A DNA stretch of 10,877 nt from Flavobacterium sp. (GTDB taxonomy: Bacteria; Bacteroidota; Bacteroidia; Flavobacteriales; Flavobacteriaceae), in assembly GCA_003449615.1 (NCBI GenBank), contig DMHA01000068.1, positions 1 through 10,877 of the forward strand. Reading direction: 5' to 3'. Position numbers and translations under genes: made by a program. This document shows, in pieces, positions 1 through 8,961 of the stretch. How positions within the stretch are numbered: position 1 is the stretch's first letter; each line of letters starts with the position of its first letter. The notes under the pieces are model-generated. The model was given only the letters and a program-made list of their open reading frames with translations. It was not told the origin of the DNA and did no database searches.

Positions 1-857
1 GGGATAATAATGGGGAATAATTTGTCTATTTGTGGGCCAAAAACATCACTCTTCATGATTTCTTCACGAACCCTCATTCTACTCACGTTGCCACGTAAAG
101 TATTGATTTCTCCGTTTTGACAAATGTATCTGAAGGGTTGTGCCAATTCCCAGGAAGGCATAGTGTTAGTAGAAAAACGTTGATGTACTAACGCTAGACG
201 AGTTACTAAATCGGTTTGTTGTAAATCAGTATAATAAGGCCCAATATCTTCGGGCATAATAATGCCTTTATATATTAAGGTAGTGGTAGAAAAACTAGGA
301 ATATAAAAATAAGAGCTTTCTGAAATCTTAGAATTGATAATGGTATGTTCGGTAATTTTACGGGCAGCATATAATTTTGCTTTGAATGTGGCCTCGTCAA
401 TTTCTTGGGTTTTGCCAACGAATATTTGATCAATTTTTGGTTCAGAAGCCAAAGCAATTTGACCCAAATGAGAAGAATCAACAGGAACTTCTCTCCATCC
501 TAAAATGTTTAGACCTTGATTTTTGATTTCCTTTTCAAAAATGGCTTTACAAAAAACATATTGATTTTCGGTTTTTGGTAAAAAAACCATACCTACTGCA
601 TATTCGCGTGCATTAGGAAGTTTGAAATCACAAACTCTACTGAAGTATTCGTGGGGAATATCAATCAATAAACCCGCCCCATCACCAGTTTTCCCGTCGG
701 AACTCACACCACCCCGATGTTCTAGTTTTACAAGAATTTCTAATGCGTCGTGAATGATTTGATTTGTTTTTTCGCCTTTCAGGTTGCAGATAAAACCAGC
801 TCCACAGTTTTCATGCTCGAATTCTGGCGAATATAGACCTTGTTCTTTAATTTTCAT
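1..857 (-). CDS. gltB: Glutamate synthase large subunit, N-terminal part (cut by window edge)
   Basis: The frame runs from an ATG at 857-855 to the window edge without a stop, giving 285 whole codons; the full protein of this family is about 1500 residues, so roughly one fifth is present. GltB makes two glutamates from glutamine and 2-oxoglutarate in the cytoplasm, working with the small subunit GltD. What is visible is the class II glutamine amidotransferase domain. Cys18, in the run ENCGAGFIC, is the expected N-terminal nucleophile after removal of a 17-residue propeptide. Further hallmarks are LEHRGG near residues 45-50, DGKTGDGAG near 54-62, HQRFSTNT at 225-232 and NGEINTLRGN at 248-257. 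No frameshift is seen. The gene is transcribed divergently from sucC. The synthase and FMN domains lie outside the window, so the electron donor cannot be judged here. Confidence 0.95.
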   Translation of the reverse strand, partial: MKIKEQGLYSPEFEHENCGAGFICNLKGEKTNQIIHDALEILVKLEHRGGVSSDGKTGDGAGLLIDIPHEYFSRVCDFKLPNAREYAVGMVFLPKTENQYVFCKAIFEKEIKNQGLNILGWREVPVDSSHLGQIALASEPKIDQIFVGKTQEIDEATFKAKLYAARKITEHTIINSKISESSYFYIPSFSTTTLIYKGIIMPEDIGPYYTDLQQTDLVTRLALVHQRFSTNTMPSWELAQPFRYICQNGEINTLRGNVSRMRVREEIMKSDVFGPQIDKLFPIII

Positions 858-874
858 GCTTATTTATTTTTATG

Positions 875-882
875 CAAAAATA
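875..882 (-). promoter_or_regulatory. Candidate gltB promoter, -7 element
   Basis: Read on the minus strand this is TATTTTTG, an exact match to the Bacteroidota -7 consensus TAnnTTTG. It lies 17 bases upstream of the gltB ATG, so the leader would be very short. No good TTG-type -33 element is visible at the expected distance. The region is AT-rich, so a chance match is possible. Confidence 0.45.
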
Positions 883-1215
883 TAGATTTCATTAATCATA
901 TTAATTTTAAAGTTTGGGTTTAACTTATTTTTGCTATAATGTTAAAAAAATGTCTAATAAATAGCAATATATCATTCAAGAACAAACAAATTAATAAAAT
1001 GATAAATCGGTTTTGTTATTTTGGCTTATTTTATAAAAGTAAATATTGTCAATTTTGCTTTTTTATTAAACTTTTTCAATCAATATTTTTTCAAATTTTG
1101 TTTGTTTTTGAAAAGTTATTTTGTTTTGATTTTCTTGCAGTCAATTATTATAGTTCAATTTTAATTTCTGTTTTTTATTCAAATAAAAAAGATTTTATTT
1201 TAAGTTGAATTTTGC

Positions 1216-1223
1216 TATGTTTG
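1216..1223 (+). promoter_or_regulatory. Candidate sucC promoter, -7 element
   Basis: TATGTTTG matches TAnnTTTG exactly and lies 27 bases before the sucC ATG, which would place the transcript start near 1230 with a leader of about 20 A/T-rich bases. The expected -33 position is only T-rich, with no clear TTG. The position also argues against the upstream TTG at 1212 as the sucC start, because that codon would precede the inferred transcript start. Confidence 0.6.
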
Positions 1224-1250
1224 TACCTTTATCAAATTAATAAATCAATA

Positions 1251-2444
1251 ATGGATATACACGAATACCAAGGAAAACAAATTTTGGCCAGTTATGGCGT
1301 GAAAGTGCAAAGAGGATATGTTGCCAACAACCCAAAAGAAGCGGTGGCTGTTGCAAAACAATTGACTGCCGAAACAGGAACGGGCTGGCATGTAGTAAAA
1401 GCCCAAGTTCACGCAGGTGGTCGTGGAAAAGGCGGTGGAGTAAAATTGGCCAAAAATCTACAACAAGTGGAGGAATTATCCGAACAAATTATCGGAATGA
1501 ATTTGATTACGCCACAAACTTCTGCAGAAGGAAAAAAAGTGCACAAAGTTTTGATTGCTGAGGATGTTTATTATCCCGGCGAAAGTGAAACTTCCGAGTT
1601 TTATATGTCGGTTTTATTGAATAGAGCTAAAGGTCGCAATATGATAATGTATTCAACCGAAGGCGGAATGGATATAGAACACGTTGCCGAACACACGCCA
1701 CATTTGATTTTTACCGAAGAAATTGACCCAACAGTTGGATTGCAAGGTTTTCAAGCCAGAAGAATTGCCTTTAATTTAGGTCTTTCTGGAAATGCTTTCA
1801 AAGAAATGGTGCAGTTTGTTGATGCTTTGTATAAAGCTTACATTGGTTCTGATGCTTCAATGTTTGAAATTAATCCAGTTTTAAAAACTTCCGACAACAA
1901 AATTATTGCCGTTGATGCCAAAGTAAATTTAGATGATAATGCCTTGTTTAGACATAAAGATTTAGCCGAAATGCGTGATGTACTTGAGGAAAATCCAATC
2001 GAAGTAGAAGCCAAAGAAGCAGGTTTGAATTATGTTGATTTGGACGGAACTGTAGGATGCATGGTTAACGGTGCTGGACTGGCGATGGCAACGATGGATT
2101 TAATAAAATATGCCGGTTTTGAACCAGCCAACTTCTTAGACGTTGGCGGAACTGCCGATGCAAAACGAGTAGAATTAGCCTTCCGAATCATTTTGAAAGA
2201 TCCAAATGTGAAGGCCATTTTGATTAACATTTTTGGTGGAATCGTTCGTTGCGACCGTGTAGCCCAAGGTGTTGTCGATGCTTATAAAAATATGGGAGAT
2301 GCCATTAAAGTGCCAATCATTGTTCGTTTGCAAGGAACCAATGCCGTTATTGCCAAAGAATTAATCGATAATTCTGGAATGCCCATTTTATCGGCTGTGG
2401 AATTTCAAGAAGCGGCAGATCAAGTTAAAGCGGCGCTTTCTTAG
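1251..2444 (+). CDS. sucC: Succinate-CoA ligase (ADP-forming), beta subunit
   Basis: This 397-residue protein has the usual full length for SucC. With the alpha subunit SucD it interconverts succinyl-CoA and succinate in the TCA cycle, making ATP (or GTP) in the cytoplasm. The N-terminal ATP-grasp domain covers about residues 2-225 and shows the nucleotide-binding run KAQVHAGGRGKGGGVK at 50-65 and FEINPV at 205-210. The C-terminal ligase-CoA domain, about 260-385, shows NGAGLAMATMD at 273-283, FLDVGGTAD at 295-303 and INIFGGIVRCD at 325-335, which faces the phosphohistidine of SucD. I chose the ATG at 1251 because MDIHEYQGKQ is the standard N-terminus; the frame is open back to a TTG at 1212, but the extra residues are unlike the family. 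sucD is not next to it: the downstream genes are a toxin-antitoxin pair on the other strand. Confidence 0.97.
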   Translation: MDIHEYQGKQILASYGVKVQRGYVANNPKEAVAVAKQLTAETGTGWHVVKAQVHAGGRGKGGGVKLAKNLQQVEELSEQIIGMNLITPQTSAEGKKVHKVLIAEDVYYPGESETSEFYMSVLLNRAKGRNMIMYSTEGGMDIEHVAEHTPHLIFTEEIDPTVGLQGFQARRIAFNLGLSGNAFKEMVQFVDALYKAYIGSDASMFEINPVLKTSDNKIIAVDAKVNLDDNALFRHKDLAEMRDVLEENPIEVEAKEAGLNYVDLDGTVGCMVNGAGLAMATMDLIKYAGFEPANFLDVGGTADAKRVELAFRIILKDPNVKAILINIFGGIVRCDRVAQGVVDAYKNMGDAIKVPIIVRLQGTNAVIAKELIDNSGMPILSAVEFQEAADQVKAALS

Positions 2445-2451
2445 TAAATTG

Positions 2452-2493
2452 GATTTACGATATTAGATATACGATATTGGATATACGCTTTAA
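2452..2493 (+). repeat. Three tandem copies of a 14-bp unit
   Basis: Directly after the sucC stop there are three head-to-tail copies of a 14-base unit: GATTTACGATATTA (2452-2465), GATATACGATATTG (2466-2479) and GATATACGCTTTAA (2480-2493). The first two differ at two positions and the third diverges in its last six bases. The array ends 11 bases before the terminator stem. Its function is unknown; it may be a slippage-generated spacer or a dispersed genomic repeat. Confidence 0.75.
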
Positions 2494-2504
2494 AATCTGA
2501 TTAT

Positions 2505-2538
2505 AAAAAATCCCGAGTGTGATGCTCGGGATTTTTTT
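2505..2538. terminator. Two-way intrinsic terminator between sucC and higA
   Basis: A perfect 13-bp stem, AAAAAATCCCGAG at 2505-2517 paired with CTCGGGATTTTTT at 2525-2537, encloses a 7-base loop and ends in a T run. The A run on the left arm supplies the U tract on the opposite strand, so the element can end both sucC (plus) and the higBA transcript (minus). Confidence 0.93.
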
Positions 2539-2549
2539 GTGGTAATGAT

Positions 2550-2918
2550 TTAGACATTCAATGAATAGTCGCCAATCAGTACAGTTGGAGAAAGATTCAA
2601 TCGTTTGGTTAGGTTTCGAATCATTTCAACGGTAAGTTTTCGTTTGCGATTTAAAATTTCGGAAACTCGGCTTTTTCCACCAATAGCGTCAACCAAATCA
2701 ATTTGTTTTAGTTGCATTTCTTTCATTCTTATTTTTATGGCTTCTATTGGATCTGGGGCTTCAATAGAATAATTTTTATTTTCAAATTCATCAATTAACA
2801 GGGCAAGAATATCTGCTTCATCACTTTCAGGAGTTCCCAATTTAGCATCAAAAAGGAGTTCAAATCTTTCTAAAGCGACTTGATAATCTGTTTCTGTTTT
2901 TATTGGCTTAATATTCAT
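2550..2918 (-). CDS. higA: HigA-type antitoxin with helix-turn-helix domain
   Basis: This 122-residue protein belongs to the HigA-like antitoxins that pair with HigB-family toxins. The N-terminal part (about 1-55) is acidic and helical, with repeated Glu and Asp, and is typical of the toxin-facing region. The C-terminal part is a Cro/C1-type helix-turn-helix: IKIRMKEMQLKQIDL starts near residue 61, the turn is DAIGGKSRVS at 77-86, and EILNRKRKLT follows at 87-96. It should neutralise the toxin encoded just upstream and repress the shared promoter. It is the second gene of the pair: its ATG is 11 bases after the toxin stop, so the two are almost certainly co-transcribed. It ends at the terminator shared with sucC. 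All expected parts are present and the gene looks intact. The family call is firm; the partner is inferred from position. Confidence 0.9.
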   Translation of the reverse strand: MNIKPIKTETDYQVALERFELLFDAKLGTPESDEADILALLIDEFENKNYSIEAPDPIEAIKIRMKEMQLKQIDLVDAIGGKSRVSEILNRKRKLTVEMIRNLTKRLNLSPTVLIGDYSLNV

Positions 2919-2929
2919 TTTATAAATTT

Positions 2930-3226
2930 TTAAATTGTATTAGCATCAATTTTGTCATATTCAGAATGTGTTCCAATAAATCGGATGAAAATCCATTCTT
3001 TTTCAAAGTTAAATTTTGCAATTAATCGGTGAGAATTTCCTTTTATATTAAAAACTATCCTGCTGTCTTTTAGAATACTAGCATTTGCATAATTTTGTTT
3101 TACGTCACTTGGAGTTTTCCAATTGGTATTAATTGCTGTATCATACCAAGTTTTTAAATATTGCTCCGTATCAGGATATTTTTCCCAATAATCTCTCAAT
3201 GTTCTTTTTACAAATATTCTTGGCAT
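2930..3226 (-). CDS. higB: HigB-type mRNA interferase toxin
   Basis: This 98-residue protein is of the usual size for the HigB_toxin family (RelE superfamily), ribosome-dependent endonucleases that cut mRNA during translation. The family signature is clear in the C-terminal half: SRIVFNIKGNSHRLIAKFNF at about 55-74, then IFIRFIGTHSEYDKID at 79-94. The GTHxEYDK run is the most diagnostic part and carries the His and Asp usually conserved there. It is followed by only four residues. Toxin-before-antitoxin order is normal for higBA and opposite to many other type II pairs. The ATG at 3226 follows an A/T-rich leader and sits about 20 bases below a TAnnTTTG box, so the message would have a leader of roughly 15 bases. 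No disruption is seen, so the toxin is probably functional. Confidence 0.9.
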   Translation of the reverse strand: MPRIFVKRTLRDYWEKYPDTEQYLKTWYDTAINTNWKTPSDVKQNYANASILKDSRIVFNIKGNSHRLIAKFNFEKEWIFIRFIGTHSEYDKIDANTI

Positions 3227-3246
3227 TTTTTATTGTAATTCTTTGG

Positions 3247-3254
3247 CAAAGATA
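3247..3254 (-). promoter_or_regulatory. Candidate higBA promoter, -7 element
   Basis: On the minus strand this reads TATCTTTG, an exact TAnnTTTG match, 20 bases before the higB ATG. It overlaps an 11-base inverted repeat CTTTG-G-CAAAG at 3241-3251, which could place a repressor directly on the promoter. Confidence 0.6.
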
Positions 3255-3262
3255 ATAAAAAA

Positions 3263-3277
3263 TTCTCGATTCGGGAA
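3263..3277. promoter_or_regulatory. Palindrome, candidate HigA operator
   Basis: TTCTCGATTCGGGAA is a 15-base inverted repeat with 7-base arms, one T/G mismatch and a single central base. It starts 8 bases upstream of the candidate -7 box, so a protein bound here would cover the region where the -33 element should be. HigA-type antitoxins commonly repress their own promoter by binding such palindromes. Assignment to this HigA is inferred from position. Confidence 0.5.
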
Positions 3278-3395
3278 CTTTATTTTTTATTTGCATTTAT
3301 CTTTACTCCTTTTTCTCTAAAGGAAGCTCAATTTATTACTCGTCAATAAAATCAAAATTATCTCAATTCCAAATTAGTTATTTCTCAATTTATAA

Positions 3396-5072
<1,677 letters not shown>

Positions 5073-5080
5073 TAATATTT

Positions 5081-5112
5081 CTTTAAATCTTTAAACCTTT
5101 AAACCTTTAAAC
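5081..5112 (+). repeat. Four tandem CTTTAAAC-type 8-bp repeats before yidC
   Basis: The pyrG-yidC gap holds CTTTAAAT (5081-5088) followed by three identical CTTTAAAC units (5089-5112), then TTTTTTAAA. The array ends 16 bases before the yidC ATG and so would lie in its untranslated leader. A looser array of TTTAAAC-type units in the same orientation precedes the gene at the right end of the window. Function unknown. Confidence 0.8.
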
Positions 5113-5128
5113 TTTTTTAAATATAATA

Positions 5129-7039
5129 ATGGAAGAAAAAAAATTAGACCTCAATTCGATTATAGGTCTTGCATTAATTTTAGGAATCTTGTTTTGGATG
5201 ATGTATCAAAACAGACCATCAGAAGCAGCAATTGCGGCCGAAAAAGCCAAGAAAGAATTGGTAGCCAAAGAAAAAGTAAATAAAGCGGTAACCACTCAAA
5301 CACAAGTTGCACCAACTCCAGTTGCTGTTGTGGCAGGCGATTCAACGCAATTGGTTCAGTTGCAAAAATCATTGGGTGGTTTTGCTTATTCAGCAACACT
5401 TCCATCGGCAAAAGAAGGTTTTACGACTATCGAAAACGAAAAAGTAATTCTGAAAATCGCCAACAAAGGAGGGTATATTGCTGAAGCAACTTTGAAAAAT
5501 TTGGAGAAATTCAAAAAAGGTTCTGGACAATTGGTACAATTGATTAAAGACAACAATGCTAATTTGAACATTCAATTGCAAACCAGCGATAATCGAAATT
5601 TAAACACCAAAGACCTTTATTTTGAACCTACTTTGACCAAAATTGGAGCAGACCAAATCCTTTCGATGAAGTTGAAAGCTGGTGCCAATGAATTCCTAGA
5701 ATACAAATACATTTTGAAACCAAACGATTATATGATTGGTTTTGATCTTCGTTCACAAGGTTTGAATAAAGTGTTGAACACAACCAAACCATTAGACCTA
5801 GAATGGAGTTTAAAAACGTTCAGAAACGAGAAAAGTATTTCGTATGAAAACCGTTACACTGAAATCTATTTTCAATATGAAGACGATAAAATTGACTATG
5901 TAGGTCAAGGTCAAGATAAAGAAGAAAATGCCACCAAAGCTTCATTCGTAGCTTTCAAACAACACTTTTTCTCCACTATTTTATTGACAGATAAACCTTT
6001 TGAAACCGCAAAATTGCAATCAAACAATTTAGTGGATGATGAAACAATTGATACGGTTTATACCAAACAACTCAAAGTAAATGTGCCTTTGGCATTTAGT
6101 AATGGCGAGTTAGATTATAAAATGAACTGGTATTTTGGTCCCTCAGATTATAAAACATTAAAACATTATGATAAAAATCTGCAAAAAATTATTCCGTTAG
6201 GTTGGGGAATTTTTGGCTGGATCAATATGTTTATTTTCATTCCGTTATTTGGATTTTTAAGCACTACTTTGGGGCTTTCATTGGGAATTGCCATCATTAT
6301 TTTTACGATTATAATAAAAGTGGCTATGTCGCCAATTACCTTTAAATCATTCTTGTCACAGGCAAAAATGAAAGTATTGCGACCAGAAATTACCGAATTG
6401 GGCGAAAAATTCAAAAAAGACCCAATGAAAAAGCAACAGGAAACGATGAAGTTGTACAACAAAGCAGGCGTAAATCCTATGGCAGGCTGTATTCCGGCGT
6501 TGATTCAAATTCCGTTTATGTATGCTTCCTTCCAGTTTTTTCCGTCGGCATTTGAGTTGAGACAAAAAGGTTTCCTTTGGGCCGACGATTTATCTTCTTT
6601 CGATGAAATTATAAGATTGCCTTTCTATATTCCATTATACGGAAATCATATTAGTTTGTTTCCAATTTTGGCTTCGATTGCGATTTTCTTCTATATGAAA
6701 ATGACTTCTGGCGACCAACAAATGGCGGCGCCTCAACAAGAAGGAATGCCCGATATGGCCAAAATGATGAAGATTATGATTTATGTTTCGCCCATAATGA
6801 TGTTGTTTTTCTTCAATAGTTATGGTGCTGGATTGAGTTTGTATAACTTTATTTCAAATTTAATCACAATCGGAATTATGATTGTAATCAAACGTTACTT
6901 TATTGATAGCGATAAAATTCACGCTCAAATTCAAGAAAACAAATTGAAAGAGCCTAAAAAACAAGGTAAATTCCAACGTAAATTGCAAGAAGTGATGGAA
7001 CAAGCCGAAGCAGAAAAAGCTAAAAAAGCGAAGAAATAG
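5129..7039 (+). CDS. yidC: Membrane protein insertase YidC
   Basis: This 636-residue YidC/Oxa1/Alb3 protein inserts and folds inner-membrane proteins, alone or with SecYEG. The first membrane segment lies at about 11-26 after MEEKKLDLNS, a start typical of Bacteroidota. An Ala/Lys/Thr-rich linker (30-70) leads to a large periplasmic domain (about 75-345). The conserved membrane core follows, with hydrophobic segments near 358-378, 380-400, 452-471, 505-523, 547-563 and 568-588. The core signature is KLYNKAGVNPMAGCIPALIQ at 441-460. Lys397, in IIIKVAMSPIT, aligns by eye with Arg366 of the E. coli hydrophilic groove, so the positive charge is kept. A cytoplasmic loop (about 402-440) and a very Lys-rich tail (605-636) are the parts that usually contact ribosomes or clients. 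It is probably co-transcribed with pyrG and ends at a strong terminator 5 bases after the stop. Confidence 0.97.
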   Translation: MEEKKLDLNSIIGLALILGILFWMMYQNRPSEAAIAAEKAKKELVAKEKVNKAVTTQTQVAPTPVAVVAGDSTQLVQLQKSLGGFAYSATLPSAKEGFTTIENEKVILKIANKGGYIAEATLKNLEKFKKGSGQLVQLIKDNNANLNIQLQTSDNRNLNTKDLYFEPTLTKIGADQILSMKLKAGANEFLEYKYILKPNDYMIGFDLRSQGLNKVLNTTKPLDLEWSLKTFRNEKSISYENRYTEIYFQYEDDKIDYVGQGQDKEENATKASFVAFKQHFFSTILLTDKPFETAKLQSNNLVDDETIDTVYTKQLKVNVPLAFSNGELDYKMNWYFGPSDYKTLKHYDKNLQKIIPLGWGIFGWINMFIFIPLFGFLSTTLGLSLGIAIIIFTIIIKVAMSPITFKSFLSQAKMKVLRPEITELGEKFKKDPMKKQQETMKLYNKAGVNPMAGCIPALIQIPFMYASFQFFPSAFELRQKGFLWADDLSSFDEIIRLPFYIPLYGNHISLFPILASIAIFFYMKMTSGDQQMAAPQQEGMPDMAKMMKIMIYVSPIMMLFFFNSYGAGLSLYNFISNLITIGIMIVIKRYFIDSDKIHAQIQENKLKEPKKQGKFQRKLQEVMEQAEAEKAKKAKK

Positions 7040-7043
7040 TCAT

Positions 7044-7075
7044 AAAAAAATCCCGAAATTTTCGGGATTTTTTTT
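7044..7075. terminator. Two-way intrinsic terminator after yidC
   Basis: A perfect 14-bp stem, AAAAAAATCCCGAA at 7044-7057 paired with TTCGGGATTTTTTT at 7061-7074, has a 3-base loop and a T run. The A run serves as U tract on the minus strand, so it can end both yidC and the convergent restriction-modification transcript. The core ATCCCGA/TCGGGAT is shared with the terminator after sucC. Confidence 0.93.
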
Positions 7076-7143
7076 GGGATAAGCCCAATTTAGTACTATT
7101 GAATTGAAAACGAATGTCAGTAATGCCCAGTTCTTCTTTTAGC

Positions 7144-8916
7144 CTATGCAAACAATGAAATTTGTCCATTGTTTAGTGGTTTCATTTCGTTAATAAAACT
7201 GTCCCACAAGTTAAGTGTCAAATTCAATTTATACTTTTCGTTAAGCGTTTCAAGTTCTGTTTGTAGGTCGGTCTTGTCGATTTGTTTTGCTAATTCTAAA
7301 AGGTCAATTCTCATTAAAACATCTTTTGTAAAAGTCCTTTTAGCGTCTGCAAAGGTTACTGATTGTAAAAATTGAACTGTCGAGTTAGAGTTTAAAAGAA
7401 TTAAAGCGTAAAGGGCAAATTCTATTTTGTCAAAACCTATTAAATAACAAGTGTCGTCAAGCATTACAGGTTTATTGTCCTGTGGCAGAACAAGCGTAAA
7501 ATGAAATGTCTTGTAAAGCCCTGAAATGGCAACCTTGAAAGGTTTGAAAGAATAGTCGCCAATACCAAATATTGAAAACAAGGGTTTGTTGTTGTAAATA
7601 CTTGATTTTCTTGCATCAAAATTTGCGTGATGCTGTGTCAAGTATTGATAAGTTTTAGGATATTCAGTTTTGATATATTTTGTTTCTTGTCCTACTTTCT
7701 TTTGAGTAACAATTGTAAACTTTCGTGTCTGATTGATTACCGTGTTTTTAAGGTCGGAACTTTTGAGAATACCATAAACTAAACCTTCTTCCAATTTCAC
7801 TTCTTCGCTCAGTCCATTTACATAATGTCCGTTCACTTTGTCTAATTCCATTACCGTTGAGCAATCGTGTTTTAAACCTTGTCGCCAAACAAAAGGACAT
7901 TCTCCATCAATTTCTTTCGTATGAATATAAGTGTCAATGTTTGAAACAAATTTATCTTTCAGCCAACCGAATTTGAGTTGGGATTTTTGATTGTTGTAAA
8001 AATCAAATTCTTTGCAATCAAATGTTGTCTTTGAGTTTAGTTTACAATAGAACAAGGCTGCTTCAACGGAAACATTAAACTCTTTTTTGCTGTCAATGCA
8101 ATGTTTTTCAATGGTTGAAATCTTGTAACGGTTTTTGTTTTGGTCAAAAATGATATTTTTGATAACAGAATTTTTTACCAACAATAATAAATTCCCTTTC
8201 ATATTTTGAAAGGTTTCAATCATAGTCAATGTAATAAATTCAGCAATGTCAAAATTGCCTTTTCCTGTCATTGCATCTAAACCACTATGATTTTTGAAAT
8301 TCGTTTTTTTAGGGAGATTGGTTGAATTAAGACTGCCCAATTTTGAGTTGGTTACCCAAGGTGGGTTTCCAATTATTAAGACATCATTCGTTGAATATTT
8401 TTTGGCTATTACTTTGAAATCGAAGTCAAAAACGTTGCAATGAACTATTGAAATTTCTGGTTTGTTTGAATTTGGATTAGAAAGAAAGAAATCTACAATG
8501 CTGAATTTGGTTTCCCAAACGTAAGGTTTGTAAATTTCAACACCAAAGACTTTTTTAATGTTTTTAAAGTTGCGAAGCGAAGCAATAATAAAATTTCCTT
8601 TTCCGCAGGTTGGCTCAATTACAATTTCAGGTGAAATGTTTTTTGAAGCCAAGTGTAAAGTTACTTTATTAGCTAAACCAGAATTAGTCTGAAAATCGCC
8701 ATACTCTGCTCTGTCAGGTTCTTCAACAATATTGTGAGTTTCGGAAAGCACTTTTTTAAGTGTTTCTAATTCTTCGTTATTATCAAAAAAATGTATAATC
8801 CCGAAGGCATCATACATTTGTTGATTTGCCTTTTCCAAAGATGCAAACCTTTTCAGATTGTCATTTAAGAAATCTGAAACCTGATGAGTAATATTTGCTT
8901 CAAATACTTTACTCAT
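7144..8916 (-). CDS. N6-adenine DNA methyltransferase (gamma-type, NPPW) of a restriction-modification pair
   Basis: This 590-residue protein should transfer a methyl group from S-adenosylmethionine to adenine N6 at a specific DNA site, protecting it from the nuclease encoded just upstream. Motifs occur in gamma-class order: motif X-like EYGDFQTNSGLANKV at 71-85, motif I EPTCGKGNFI at 101-110 (SAM binding), motif II FGVEIYKPYV at 124-133, and catalytic motif IV IIGNPPWVTN at 181-190. The N-terminal 65 residues are helical and lack a recognised motif. The C-terminal half (about 310-540), with FGIGDYSFKPFKV at 450-462, is likely the target-recognition region. The end, QISLFA, resembles the QxSLF tails seen in many such enzymes. 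The ATG at 8916 is 45 bases after the nuclease stop, with no TAnnTTTG in the gap, so it probably relies on the upstream promoter. The methyltransferase call is firm; base position is inferred from NPPW, and specificity is unknown. Confidence 0.92.
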   Translation of the reverse strand: MSKVFEANITHQVSDFLNDNLKRFASLEKANQQMYDAFGIIHFFDNNEELETLKKVLSETHNIVEEPDRAEYGDFQTNSGLANKVTLHLASKNISPEIVIEPTCGKGNFIIASLRNFKNIKKVFGVEIYKPYVWETKFSIVDFFLSNPNSNKPEISIVHCNVFDFDFKVIAKKYSTNDVLIIGNPPWVTNSKLGSLNSTNLPKKTNFKNHSGLDAMTGKGNFDIAEFITLTMIETFQNMKGNLLLLVKNSVIKNIIFDQNKNRYKISTIEKHCIDSKKEFNVSVEAALFYCKLNSKTTFDCKEFDFYNNQKSQLKFGWLKDKFVSNIDTYIHTKEIDGECPFVWRQGLKHDCSTVMELDKVNGHYVNGLSEEVKLEEGLVYGILKSSDLKNTVINQTRKFTIVTQKKVGQETKYIKTEYPKTYQYLTQHHANFDARKSSIYNNKPLFSIFGIGDYSFKPFKVAISGLYKTFHFTLVLPQDNKPVMLDDTCYLIGFDKIEFALYALILLNSNSTVQFLQSVTFADAKRTFTKDVLMRIDLLELAKQIDKTDLQTELETLNEKYKLNLTLNLWDSFINEMKPLNNGQISLFA

Positions 8917-8961
8917 TCTAGTTTGTTTTTTTATTGGTATTCGTGATTGCTTCGCAGTTCA

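Larger units (their letters stand above)
858..1250. other. Divergent gltB/sucC intergenic region
   Basis: This 393-base gap separates two divergent housekeeping genes and is strongly T-rich on the plus strand. It holds the candidate promoters for gltB (875-882) and sucC (1216-1223), plus one more exact TAnnTTTG match on the plus strand at 926-933 with no convincing gene after it. An open frame at 939-1208 would encode a protein dominated by Phe, Ile, Lys and Ser. That is what T-rich non-coding DNA gives by chance, so I do not call it a gene. I see no stable hairpin, riboswitch or RNA gene. Confidence 0.5.

Noticed and set aside
939..1208. An 89-residue open frame between gltB and sucC
   Set aside because: The product is dominated by Phe, Ile, Lys, Ser and Tyr as expected from T-rich non-coding DNA. 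It has no domain, no repeat or signal pattern and no separate regulatory context.
1212..1250. TTG at 1212 as an earlier start for sucC
   Set aside because: It adds residues unlike any SucC N-terminus, and it lies upstream of the inferred transcript start given by the TATGTTTG box at 1216-1223.
5160..5581. Minus-strand open frames within yidC
   Set aside because: They are antisense shadows of a well-supported gene and contain no recognisable domain. The same holds for antisense frames within sucC, pyrG, the methyltransferase and the NA37-family gene.
8570..8957. Repeated GCGAAGC-like words at about 8574-8584 and 8949-8957
   Set aside because: One copy encodes ordinary residues of the methyltransferase and the other is a short hairpin-prone word in the gene gap. 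Two short matches do not make a repeat family.
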